From Streptomyces hokutonensis (GTDB taxonomy: Bacteria; Actinomycetota; Actinomycetes; Streptomycetales; Streptomycetaceae): a DNA stretch of 64,000 nucleotides. The number at the start of each line of letters is the position of its first letter. Positions within the stretch are counted from its first letter, which is position 1. Where the stretch lies: the NCBI RefSeq assembly GCF_000376565.1, contig NZ_BARG01000034.1, forward strand, positions 1 to 64,000, in the 5' to 3' direction. The notes under the pieces are model-generated. The model was not told the origin of the DNA, did not search any database, and saw nothing but the letters and a program-made list of their open reading frames with translations. Both the position numbers and the translations under genes were made by a program. This document shows positions 43,842 to 52,281 of the stretch, in pieces.

Positions 43842-45076
43842 GGAGACTCCTGCCGGGCTGGTACGTGGGTGTGGCGGGTCGCGGGGAACACGGCCGCGGT
43901 CAACGAGCTGAACTGGTCCTGGAGTTGGCGGGCGGCGGCCTGGTTCCGCTCGGCGAGGGTCTGCCGGAGTTCGGGCGATCGCTTCTCCAGCGCCCGGAAT
44001 TGCTCCAGCAACCGGTCGGCGTCGACCTCGCGCGCCGGGTGGCAGTACGCGCCGAGGCCCATGCGCTCCATGAGCGCGTCGCTCTTCGCCGCGTAGCTGA
44101 GCGCGAGCACCGGTGTGCCGGTCTTCAGCGCGCAGATCAGGTTGTGGTACCTGACCGCCACTACGGTGTCGGCGGCGGTCATCTCCCTCATCAGGTCGTC
44201 CAGGGAGGTCGGTTCGGCCGCGGTGACCAGGGGTGAGTCGACCGCTTCGAGGATCGCGGCGACCACCGTGGCGTCGCACTGGTCGCCGGTGAGCAGCCGG
44301 ACCGGCCGGCCCTCCTCGACCAGCGTGCGGACGAACCGGATCGTCCCGTCGAGATAGCGGCCGTAGATCTCGTCGGCGCGGGCGCGGTCGTCGTTGCCGC
44401 CGTGGAAGTCCATGACGCCGACGCAGACCGTGCCCGGCACGTCCGAGGGCGCGCTCGCGGATGGTGACGGGAGGGAGAACGCGAGGTCCGGGTAGACCTC
44501 GTCGCGCGCTGTGTCCACGCCCATCGCCCGCATCGCGTCCCGGGACTGGGCGTCCCGGTAGGACCGGTAGGCGGCCAGCCGCCCCGACCAGCGGACCAGG
44601 GCGCGGGTGGGCCGGTTGCGGATCTCGGCGGCGCCGACGCTGACCAGCGCGACCCGGGTGCGCGTCAGCTTCCCGCTCGCGCAGAGCAGGAACAGGGAGT
44701 ACGGGAAGCCCCAGGGCCGTAGCGGCAGGGTGGCTTCGAGGACGCCCATGCCCGGCACGATCACCACGTCGTGGCGGCGTACCCAGGCGGCGGTGCGGAA
44801 GATGTCGACGAACTTGCCCAGACCCTTGGCCGCGATCGAGCCGAGGCGGGACGCGGTGCGGTACTCGGCGCGGTTCCAGTGCATCCGGGTGGCGGGGATC
44901 CCGAACCGGGCCGTCACGGCCTCGGGCCCGCCGCACAGGGCGTCCACGACCGCGTCCGGGTGGTCGGCGCGGAGGTAGCCGAGGACGGCTTCGAGGGACC
45001 CGTCGTTGCCGAGGTTGCCGGAGCCGAGCAGGCCGAACACCCCGACGCGCACCGGCAGTTCGGGCGCGGACGTCAT
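43838..45076 (-). CDS. Polysaccharide pyruvyl transferase family protein
   Basis: 412 residues. PS_pyruv_trans fold: GLLGSGNLGNDGSLEAVL near the N-terminus, DVVIVPGMGVLE, ALVSVGAAEIRN, DLAFSLPSP, VVAVRYHNLICALKTGTPVL and LALSYAAKSDALMERMG. Transfers a pyruvyl ketal from PEP to a sugar in surface polysaccharides, although members of the family can do other glycan chemistry. 4-nt overlaps on both sides. Confidence 0.88.
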   Translation of the reverse strand: MTSAPELPVRVGVFGLLGSGNLGNDGSLEAVLGYLRADHPDAVVDALCGGPEAVTARFGIPATRMHWNRAEYRTASRLGSIAAKGLGKFVDIFRTAAWVRRHDVVIVPGMGVLEATLPLRPWGFPYSLFLLCASGKLTRTRVALVSVGAAEIRNRPTRALVRWSGRLAAYRSYRDAQSRDAMRAMGVDTARDEVYPDLAFSLPSPSASAPSDVPGTVCVGVMDFHGGNDDRARADEIYGRYLDGTIRFVRTLVEEGRPVRLLTGDQCDATVVAAILEAVDSPLVTAAEPTSLDDLMREMTAADTVVAVRYHNLICALKTGTPVLALSYAAKSDALMERMGLGAYCHPAREVDADRLLEQFRALEKRSPELRQTLAERNQAAARQLQDQFSSLTAAVFPATRHTHVPARQESP

Positions 45077-46020
45077 GCGTGCCTCCCCTCGCGGCCGGCG
45101 ACCAGGGCGTCGACGGAGACCGTGAGCTGGGCGGGGTCGACCGGGGCGCGGTCCTCGACGCGCTCGCCTGCGCCCGGGCGGACCCGGCTGGTCATCCAGG
45201 AAGCGAGGTGGCGGTAGCACGCGCGCCGGTCGGCCGGGGACAGCGGTGCCCGCCGGATCGCGGAGGCGAAGCCCCAGATGTACTCGGCGAGCAGGCGGGG
45301 CGTCGGGTGCAGCGCGCCCGCCCGGCGCGGGTCCAGGTTGACGCAGCGGGCGCGCTTGGAGGGGTTGGCGCGTTCGGCGCGGGTGGGGTGGTCGCGGCGG
45401 AAGTAGAGGAGTTCCGGGACCTGGTGGAAGCGTCCGTGCAGGGTGATCTCGGCGACGAAGGTGCGGTCCGCATGGTGGTAGCTGTCCATCGGCTTCACCC
45501 GGCGCAGCATGTCGGCCCGCATCACGCCGTAGAAGTCGTCGCCGCCCGGCTCGAACAGCAGACTGCGGAAGCGCTCCGGCGCGCTCGGGGAGCCGGTGGC
45601 GAGCGTGTACTCGTACGGGACCGTCACCTGGCCGTCGCCGTCGATGACCGCCTGGTCGGTGTGGGCGAGGATGACGTCCGGCCGCTCGTCCAGGGCCTCT
45701 ATGCAGCGCGTCAGCAGGTCGCGGCCGTAGAGGTCGTCGTGCGAGGCCCACTTGAAGAGCTCGCCGCGGGACTCGGCGAAGACGTGGTTGTGGTTCGGGG
45801 TGGCGCCGATGTTGCGGGGCAGCCGGAGGTAGCGGATGCGGGAGTCCTGCGCGGCGTACTTGCGGCAGATGGCCTCGGTGCCGTCGGTCGAGGCGTTGTC
45901 GGAGACAACCAGTTCGAAGTCCTCGTAGGTCTGGCCGAGGAGGGCGTCGAACGACTCGGCCAGGTACTCCTCGCCGTTGTACACGGGCAGGCCGATGCTC
46001 AGCCTCGGTCGGTCGGTCAT
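45073..46020 (-). CDS. Family 2 glycosyltransferase
   Basis: 315 residues. GT-A fold: SIGLPVYNGEEYLAESFDAL, ELVVSDNASTDGTEAICRKY, FKWASHDDLYGRD (DxD equivalent) and a C-terminal acceptor region with AEITLHGRFHQVPELLYFRR. Cytoplasmic, without membrane helices. Adds one sugar to the lipid-linked repeat unit. Overlaps both neighbours by 4 nt. Confidence 0.92.
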   Translation of the reverse strand: MTDRPRLSIGLPVYNGEEYLAESFDALLGQTYEDFELVVSDNASTDGTEAICRKYAAQDSRIRYLRLPRNIGATPNHNHVFAESRGELFKWASHDDLYGRDLLTRCIEALDERPDVILAHTDQAVIDGDGQVTVPYEYTLATGSPSAPERFRSLLFEPGGDDFYGVMRADMLRRVKPMDSYHHADRTFVAEITLHGRFHQVPELLYFRRDHPTRAERANPSKRARCVNLDPRRAGALHPTPRLLAEYIWGFASAIRRAPLSPADRRACYRHLASWMTSRVRPGAGERVEDRAPVDPAQLTVSVDALVAGREGRHA

Positions 46021-47312
46021 GAGGTCCTCACTTCGGGGATGGGTTCGCGGTGGTGCTCGCGCAGGGCGGAGCGCAGTTGCAGCCACCACACGGCCGAGCC
46101 GCTGATGGTCGCGGCGGCGACGCCCCAGGCCGAACCGGCCGTACCGCCGAGGGCCGCGCCACCGAGTCCGCCGCCGACGTAGCAGGCGGAGGCGAACAGC
46201 TGGCAGCGCAGGCTGCGGCGGGCCGCGCCGAGCGCGCGCAGTCCGGCCGCGGCACCGGTGCCGAGGCCCGCTCCGGCGACGCTGAGGGTGATCTGCACGA
46301 TGAGGTGCGAGGAGGAGTGCCAGACGTCGCCGAGCGCCAACTCGCCGAGCCTGCCCGGCATCAGCAGCAGCGCCGAGCCCCAGAGCAGGGCTCCGGTGGC
46401 CTGTCCCCCGCCGAGGTAGAGGCAGAACCTGCCCAGTCGGTGCGGGGCCTGCCGCAGCACCCGGGCCGCCTCCGGGACGGTGACCAGCGAGAGCCCCATG
46501 AGTACGGCGAGGAAGGGGCCGAGGAGAAGTTCGGCGCCGCGCACCGCGCCCACCGCGCCCACTCCGACGATCACGCCGAGGCCGTACGCCCGGAGTTGGC
46601 TCGCGCCGCTGAGGCTGACGTTCTCGACCAGGTACCGGTAGCCGAGGTCGCGCTGTTCGCGCAGCCAGCCGCGGGCCTCGGTCATCCGGGGCCGGATGCC
46701 GGACTGGACGCAGCCGTATCCGGCCGCGACCGTGGCGGACGCGCCCCAGGCGAGCACGAAGGCGGCCACGGTGTCGACATGGGCCGCCACCACCATGGCG
46801 GGGATCAGCGCGATGCCCCACACGATGTCGTTGACGAACGCCTTCCGGCCGTCGCCCGCGGCGAAGAACGAGAACCGCCAGGCGTCCTGGAGCAGCAGCC
46901 CCGGCATCATCAGACCGAGGGCGGCGAACGCGGGCCCGACCCGGCCGCCGAGCCCGAGCCCGGCCGCCAGGCACAGCACGCCGAGGGCCGAACCGACGCA
47001 GAGCGCGGTACCCGTCGAACGGGCCACCGCCCCGCGCCAGGACGCCTGCGGCACTCCGCTGAAGCGGACCACGAGCGGGTCGGTGGCCAGGCCGCGCGAG
47101 ACGTTGAGCACCACGCCGTAGGTCACCCAGGCGAGGCTGAACACGCCGAACGCGGTGACCCCCAGCGAGCGGGCCACGTAGATGCCCACCGCGAAGTTGC
47201 TGATGCTGGAGGCCGCCTGGTCGGCCAGTCCCCAGGAGAGCCGGCCGACGAGGGCCCGTTTGGCGGACCGCACCGGCGCCGCCTTCTCCCCGTCGGTGGT
47301 CGTCGATGTCAT
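46017..47312 (-). CDS. Wzx-like oligosaccharide flippase
   Basis: 431 residues with about 12 membrane helices in two bundles. N-terminal GRLSWGLADQAASSISNFAV, then GIYVARSLGVTAFGVFSLAW, is typical of the MOP/polysaccharide-synthase flippases. Would translocate the undecaprenyl-linked repeat unit across the membrane for polymerisation by the Wzy-like protein. Coupled by overlaps. Confidence 0.87.
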   Translation of the reverse strand: MTSTTTDGEKAAPVRSAKRALVGRLSWGLADQAASSISNFAVGIYVARSLGVTAFGVFSLAWVTYGVVLNVSRGLATDPLVVRFSGVPQASWRGAVARSTGTALCVGSALGVLCLAAGLGLGGRVGPAFAALGLMMPGLLLQDAWRFSFFAAGDGRKAFVNDIVWGIALIPAMVVAAHVDTVAAFVLAWGASATVAAGYGCVQSGIRPRMTEARGWLREQRDLGYRYLVENVSLSGASQLRAYGLGVIVGVGAVGAVRGAELLLGPFLAVLMGLSLVTVPEAARVLRQAPHRLGRFCLYLGGGQATGALLWGSALLLMPGRLGELALGDVWHSSSHLIVQITLSVAGAGLGTGAAAGLRALGAARRSLRCQLFASACYVGGGLGGAALGGTAGSAWGVAAATISGSAVWWLQLRSALREHHREPIPEVRTS

Positions 47313-48583
47313 GTCTTGATCAGTCCGGCCTCGTGCAGGGCGTCGGCCGCTGTGGCGACGCTGTCGAACGGGAGCCCGGACCGCTCGGCGACGTCCAGCA
47401 GACTGTGCTCGCCGTCGGAGAGGTTGAGCACCCAGAGCATGGCCATCTGCGCCTGCTTGGTGTCGCTGCGGCCGCCGAGCGCGTCGTACAACCCCCGCCG
47501 GCCCAACTGCGGTTCGCCGTAGGGGCTGAGGTTGAGGTAGCGCCGGTTGCGGTCGAGAACGGTGAAGGCCTCGCGGCAGACGGCGAGGGTGTCGGCCATC
47601 GCCTCCGGGGAGACGAAGTCCGGGTTGTCCGCCGAGGTGTGGTACTCGGGGTACCCGGCGTACGGGGTCCGGCTGAGCGAGCCCACGCCGAGGTTGAACC
47701 CGGGTGAGCAGTACTGCCGCTCGTCGTAGCCGTACGGCGTGAACTCGTTGATGTGGTGCGGTCGTTCGGACGCGGCCAGTACATGCTTCAGCACCCGGTC
47801 GATCTCCGCGTCGCCGCGTCTGCTCTGTTTGTACGTCAGTCGGCCCGTGTCCCCGGCGCAGGCCAGCACGAGCCCGTGCTTGACCCGCTCGATCCGCTCC
47901 GCGTTGCGGGCCAGCCAGGTGATCGCCCCGATGGTGCCGGGCGCGTAGATGAACCGGTAGGTGTAGTAAGGCGTTTGCTCCGCCAGCGCGCGGGCCAGGA
48001 AGGTCGCGACCGCGATGCCGGCCAGGTTGTCGTTGGCCAGCGACGGATGGCAGGTGTGGCAGGAGACGATGACCTCGTCGGCCACCTGTCCGGGGACGAC
48101 GTGCTCGGCGTAGGTGAGGTGGCCGTCGGCGAGGGTCGAGTCGACGCGGACCTCGTAGTCGCCGTCGGGCAGCGCGTCCAGGGTCTCCTGGGCCAGGCAG
48201 AATCCCCACTCCGGCTTGTAGTAACTCGTGCGGTACGGCACCCAGTTCGGGTGGTCCGGCAGCGTGTGCAGGTGTTCGCGCAGCTCGGTGAGCGGCATGG
48301 TCCTCGACACCGGGACGCTGTAGCCGAGCACGTGCAGGCTGTTCGCGGCGAAGTCGACGACCCGTCGGCCCGTGCTGTCGGCGATGTACGCGTCCCGGAT
48401 GTTCCACTCCTGTGGAACGGTCCAGTCGAGCACCTGCGTCCCGGTCGGCACCTCGTGCACCTGCAACGGGACGTACTCGCCGACGATGTCCAGGGTGGCG
48501 CGCACGCCGTCGCCGGTGATGCTCCGGCAGAGCGGGTACAGCCGCTCCACCAGTGCGTGCATCTCCTCGCCCACAGCGGTCAT
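47309..48583 (-). CDS. DUF4910 (M28-like) protein with winged-helix tail
   Basis: 424 residues. N-terminal CRSITGDGVRATLDIV, the central peptidase-like core IVSCHTCHPSLANDNLAGIA (His/Asp metal-ligand style of M28 aminopeptidases), later LACAGDTGRLTYKQSRRGDA, SPGFNLGVGSLSR and a final winged-helix domain (about 360-424). Known as DUF4910; no reaction is established to my knowledge. It lies inside a set of nucleotide-sugar genes, so an amide-cleaving or amide-forming step on a sugar or aminoacyl-sugar is conceivable. That is inference. Confidence 0.87.
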   Translation of the reverse strand: MTAVGEEMHALVERLYPLCRSITGDGVRATLDIVGEYVPLQVHEVPTGTQVLDWTVPQEWNIRDAYIADSTGRRVVDFAANSLHVLGYSVPVSRTMPLTELREHLHTLPDHPNWVPYRTSYYKPEWGFCLAQETLDALPDGDYEVRVDSTLADGHLTYAEHVVPGQVADEVIVSCHTCHPSLANDNLAGIAVATFLARALAEQTPYYTYRFIYAPGTIGAITWLARNAERIERVKHGLVLACAGDTGRLTYKQSRRGDAEIDRVLKHVLAASERPHHINEFTPYGYDERQYCSPGFNLGVGSLSRTPYAGYPEYHTSADNPDFVSPEAMADTLAVCREAFTVLDRNRRYLNLSPYGEPQLGRRGLYDALGGRSDTKQAQMAMLWVLNLSDGEHSLLDVAERSGLPFDSVATAADALHEAGLIKT

Positions 48584-49605
48584 CGGCGCCACCGCAGGGT
48601 GTCGTCGACGGTGCCGGCCTCGGAGGCCGCCTTGAGCACGGCGAGGCGGGTGAAGCGCTGCTCGAAGTCCTCCCGGGTGAGGTCGAACTTCCGGTAGGCG
48701 TCGGCGAGTTCGAGGGCGCCCTGCTTGACCGTCCACTCGCAGTCGAAGTCGGGGACCGCGTTGCGGAAGCGGGAGAAGTCCACGCGGTACGAGCGCGGGT
48801 CGGCGCCGTTCTCGCCGGTGATCACGACCTTCGCGCCGGACACCGCCTCGGCGACCTGTTCGGCGATCTCGGCGACGGTGACGTTGTTGATCTCGCTGCC
48901 GATGTTGAACGCCCGGTCGTGGACCGCCTCGCGCGGCGCGGTGAGCGCGGCCGTGAAGGCGCGGGCGATGTCGGCGGCGTGCACGAGCGGGCGCCAGGGC
49001 GTGCCGTCGGAGAGGACCAGCACCTCGCCGGACAGGAGCGCGTGGCCGACCAGGTTGTTCAGCACGATGTCGGCACGCAGCCGGGGCGAGTAGCCGAAGG
49101 CGGTGGCGTTGCGCATGAACACCGGGGTGAAGTCGTCGTCGGCCAGCGCGTGCACGTCGTCCTCGACCCGCACCTTCGACTCCGCGTACGGCGTCACGGG
49201 GCGCAGCGGGGCGTCCTCGGTGACCAGGTCGTCGCCGCCCGAGGCGCCGTAGACGGAGCAGGTCGACGCGTACAGGAAGCGCCCGACTCCCGCGTCGCGG
49301 GCCAGCTTTGCCAGTCGTACGGACGCGTGGTGGTTGATGTCGTAGGTGAGTTCCGGGGCCAGCGAACCCAGCGGGTCGTTCGACAGCGCGGCCAGGTGGA
49401 TCACCGCGTCGAACCCGGCCACGTGCTCGGCGGTGAGGTCGCGCAGGTCCACCCGTACCCCGGGCGGGTCGGCGGGCTGCGGGCCGAGGACGGAGTCGGC
49501 GAACAGGCCGGAGTCGAGGCCGGAGACCTCGTGTCCTGCGGCGGTGAGGACGGGTGCCATCACGGTGCCCAGATATCCCTGGTGTCCGGTCAGTAGTACG
49601 CGCAA
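48580..49605 (-). CDS. NAD-dependent sugar epimerase/dehydratase
   Basis: 341 residues from TTG 49605 (TTG 49614, overlapping the previous stop, is an alternative; GGGGGG serves as ribosome site). Extended SDR: VLLTGHQGYLGTVMAP (NAD loop), AALSNDPLG, STCSVYGAS and YAESK (catalytic Tyr/Lys), RPLVHAADIARA. Converts an NDP-hexose (epimerisation, 4,6-dehydration or reduction). Paired with the nucleotidyltransferase and C-methyltransferase downstream in the same cassette. Confidence 0.9.
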   Translation of the reverse strand: MRVLLTGHQGYLGTVMAPVLTAAGHEVSGLDSGLFADSVLGPQPADPPGVRVDLRDLTAEHVAGFDAVIHLAALSNDPLGSLAPELTYDINHHASVRLAKLARDAGVGRFLYASTCSVYGASGGDDLVTEDAPLRPVTPYAESKVRVEDDVHALADDDFTPVFMRNATAFGYSPRLRADIVLNNLVGHALLSGEVLVLSDGTPWRPLVHAADIARAFTAALTAPREAVHDRAFNIGSEINNVTVAEIAEQVAEAVSGAKVVITGENGADPRSYRVDFSRFRNAVPDFDCEWTVKQGALELADAYRKFDLTREDFEQRFTRLAVLKAASEAGTVDDTLRWRR

Positions 49606-49610
49606 GGTGT

Positions 49611-50258
49611 TCAACCCCCCAGGTTGAGCGTGAGTTTGGTGACGGCGAAGGCCTCGGCGTAGCGCGCGTGGCATTCGATACCGCGGATCCGGGCGAGGCC
49701 GAGGAAGGCCTCCCGGTCGTACCAGGGCCGGTGCCGCTGCGAGGCGTAGTGCTCCTGCAGCAGCCGTACCTTCTCTTCGGCGGTCTCGGTCTCCAGCGGC
49801 TGGTAGGCCGCCGGCCGGCCGAGGTCGCCGTCCCACTTGACGATCTCGTAGCCGAGCACGAGGTGGTCACGGAACGCCGTGGTCATCAGCTTTGCCAGGC
49901 CGCGGTGGTCCTGGTGGGCGTCGTCGGTGCGCGGCGCGAGGACCAGTTCTGGTTCGGTCTGCGCGCGCAGTTCCTCGACGGCGGCCTTGGCCTCCTCCCA
50001 GTGCGCGGGCAGGCGGCCGTCCGGCAGTTTGTGCACGGTCAGGCGCAGGTCGGCGCCCGGGCAGAAGGCGGTGAGCGCGGCCTGTTCCTCCTGCTCGCGC
50101 TCGCTGCCGCCGCCGGAGAGCACCAGCGCGTCGACCCGGATGCCGGGCCGCGCCTGGCACAGCGTCAGCAGGGTGCCGCCGGCGCCGATGGCGATGTCGT
50201 CGCAGTGGGCGCCCACGACGACGATCCGGTCCAGAGGACCGGCTCCGAGCCTGATCAC
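49611..50258 (-). CDS. PIG-L-type deacetylase
   Basis: 215 residues from GTG 50258. LmbE/PIG-L family: VVGAHCDDIAIGAGGTLL (AHxDD zinc site) and DDAHQDHRGLAKL (HxxH). Deacetylates N-acetyl amino sugars or nucleotide sugars. The upstream Met at 50297 would extend it into the nucleotidyltransferase gene. In this context it would expose an amine on a sugar intermediate, next to the DUF4910 protein. Confidence 0.9.
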   Translation of the reverse strand: MIRLGAGPLDRIVVVGAHCDDIAIGAGGTLLTLCQARPGIRVDALVLSGGGSEREQEEQAALTAFCPGADLRLTVHKLPDGRLPAHWEEAKAAVEELRAQTEPELVLAPRTDDAHQDHRGLAKLMTTAFRDHLVLGYEIVKWDGDLGRPAAYQPLETETAEEKVRLLQEHYASQRHRPWYDREAFLGLARIRGIECHARYAEAFAVTKLTLNLGG

Positions 50259-51049
50259 GCACGCACCCCCGCGCTGTCCCGCTCCCACACGGCCCACGGG
50301 CGGTCGCCCTTGGCGTAGGCCTCGTCGAGCGCGGCCCGCTCCTTCACGGTGTCCGTCGGCTTCCAGAAGCCGCGGTGCTGGTGGGCCACCAGCCGCCCCT
50401 GCTTGGCGAGTTGGGCGCAGCCGTCGGCGACGAGGTCACCGTTCTCCGGTATGTGGTCGAAGACCTCCTGGCGGAGGACGAAGTAGCCGCCGTTCTCCCA
50501 CAGCGGCATGTCGCTCACCGCGGTGATGCCGCCGACCAGACCGTCCTCGCCCAACTCCACGCAGTGGAAGGAGGATTGGGGCGGAACGACCATCATCGAT
50601 GCGCCCGCGTCGCGCTGGGCGAACTTGTCGATCATCTCCGGCAGCGGGGCGTCGGTGAGGACGTCGGCGTAGTTGGCGAGGAACATCTCGTCCCCGTCGA
50701 GGTGGTGACGCACCCGGCGCAGCCGCTCACCGATGGGCGACTCGATGCCGGTCTGGGCGAAGGTGATCGTCCAGTCGGCGATGTCGGTGGAGAGCAACTC
50801 GGTCTGCCCGCCGCGCAGTACGAAGTCGTTGGAGGCGGTCTCCTCGTAGTTGAGGAAGAAGTTCTTGATGTGGTGGGCGCCGTAGCCGAGGCAGAGGATG
50901 AACTCCTTGTGCCCGAAGTGCGCGTAGTAGCGCATGACATGCCAGATCAGGGGTCTGGGCCCGACCATCGCCATGGGCTTGGGGACGTCGTCGGAGGTTC
51001 CGTTGCGCATGCGCATCCCGTAACCGCCGCAGAACAGGACGACCTTCAT
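50255..51049 (-). CDS. Glucose-1-phosphate cytidylyltransferase-like nucleotidyltransferase
   Basis: 264 residues. GGYGMRMRNGTSDDVPKPMA is the nucleotide-binding loop and WHVMRYYAHFGHKEFILCLG with YGAHHIKNFF is the RfbF/CDP-glucose synthase pattern (WHIMKIYSHYG..DFIICLGYKG). Later VPPQSSFHCVELGEDG and ENGGYFVLRQEVFD. Predicted product CDP-glucose or a related CDP-hexose. No CDP-glucose 4,6-dehydratase is obvious unless the neighbouring epimerase fills that role. Confidence 0.88.
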   Translation of the reverse strand: MKVVLFCGGYGMRMRNGTSDDVPKPMAMVGPRPLIWHVMRYYAHFGHKEFILCLGYGAHHIKNFFLNYEETASNDFVLRGGQTELLSTDIADWTITFAQTGIESPIGERLRRVRHHLDGDEMFLANYADVLTDAPLPEMIDKFAQRDAGASMMVVPPQSSFHCVELGEDGLVGGITAVSDMPLWENGGYFVLRQEVFDHIPENGDLVADGCAQLAKQGRLVAHQHRGFWKPTDTVKERAALDEAYAKGDRPWAVWERDSAGVRA

Positions 51050-52281
51050 GACTTCACCTCTACGATGCTCAGTTCCGGGATCGGGAAGACCAGTCGGCCG
51101 CCCCACTCGTGGACGAAGGACAACTGCTCGACCAACTCGGTCCGCAGGTTCCACGGAAGGACGAGGACGTAGTCCGGCTTGTCCGCGGCGATCTGCTCGG
51201 GCGGCAGGATCGGGATGCGGGTGCCGGGGGTGAACCGGCCGTGCTTGTACGGGTTGCGGTCGACCGTGTACGCGAGCAGGTCGGGGCGGATGCCGCAGTG
51301 GTTGAGCAGGGTGTTGCCCTTGCCGGGGGCGCCGTAGCCGACGACGGTCTCGCCGCGGTCGGCCGCGTCGATGAGGAACCGGAGCAGGTCCCGGCGCACC
51401 TTGGCGACCCGGGCGGAGAACTCGGTGTATCCGGCCAGCTCCTGGAGCCCGGCGGCCTTTTCGCGCGCCAGTACGTCGGCGACCCGCTGCGAGGGCTCCC
51501 CCGCGACCTCGGCCGGGCGGGACCACAGGCGGATGGAGCCGCCGTGGGTGGGCAGCAACTCGACGTCCACGAGGGTGAGTCCGCCGCTGGCGAGGGCCCG
51601 GATCGCGGAGGCGACCGTGTAGTACTGGAAGTGCTCGTGGTAGATCGTGTCGTACTGGTTGTCCTCGATCAGGGTCAGCAGGTGCTGCACCTCGATGGAG
51701 ACCCAGCCTTCGTCGGCGACCAGGGCGCGCAGTCCCTGGGTGAAGCCGACGACGTCGGGGATGTGCGCGTACACGTTGTTGGCCACGACCAGGTTCGCCG
51801 GGCCGTGCTCGGCGCGGACGGCGGAGCCGGTCTCGGGGCTCAGGAAGTCCGTGAACGTGGGCACGCCCGCCTCGCGGGCCGCGGCACCGACGTTCACCGA
51901 GGGCTCGATGCCCAGGCAGCGGATCCCCCGGTCCACCACGTGCCGCAGCAGGTAGCCGTCGTTGCTCGCGACCTCGACCACGAAGGAGTCGGAGTCGAGG
52001 CCGAGGCGGTCCACCGCGCCGTCGACGAAGGTGCGCGCGTGCTCCACCCAGGAGGTCGAGAAGGAGGAGAAGTACGCGTACTCCTTGAACGTCTCCTCCG
52101 GCGTGATCAGCGGCGGTATCTGCGCCAGCCAGCAGTCGGTGCAGACCCGCAGGTGCAGCGGGTACGCCGGTTCCGGCAGGTCCAGTTGGTCCGCGGCGAG
52201 AAAGCTCTCACACGGCGGTGTCGCCCCAAGGTCGACGACGCTCGCCATCGCTTCCGAGCCGCAGAGTCGGCATCGTGTCAT
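51046..52281 (-). CDS. TylC3-like sugar C-methyltransferase
   Basis: 411 residues. N-terminal zinc-binding unit CRLCGS ... CTDC (about 4-60), SAM fold FVVEVASNDGYLLRHVVDRG, and C-terminal domain VVGYGAPGKGNTLLNHCGI. This is the plan of NDP-hexose C-3 methyltransferases that act on 4-keto sugars and give branched deoxysugars. Located between the nucleotidyltransferase and GT4, so the locus likely makes a C-methyl-branched sugar. Confidence 0.9.
   Translation of the reverse strand: MTRCRLCGSEAMASVVDLGATPPCESFLAADQLDLPEPAYPLHLRVCTDCWLAQIPPLITPEETFKEYAYFSSFSTSWVEHARTFVDGAVDRLGLDSDSFVVEVASNDGYLLRHVVDRGIRCLGIEPSVNVGAAAREAGVPTFTDFLSPETGSAVRAEHGPANLVVANNVYAHIPDVVGFTQGLRALVADEGWVSIEVQHLLTLIEDNQYDTIYHEHFQYYTVASAIRALASGGLTLVDVELLPTHGGSIRLWSRPAEVAGEPSQRVADVLAREKAAGLQELAGYTEFSARVAKVRRDLLRFLIDAADRGETVVGYGAPGKGNTLLNHCGIRPDLLAYTVDRNPYKHGRFTPGTRIPILPPEQIAADKPDYVLVLPWNLRTELVEQLSFVHEWGGRLVFPIPELSIVEVKS

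Noticed and set aside
46050..47522. A 490-codon plus-strand frame
   Set aside because: Antisense shadow of the flippase gene; translation is Glu/Gly/Arg-rich and featureless.
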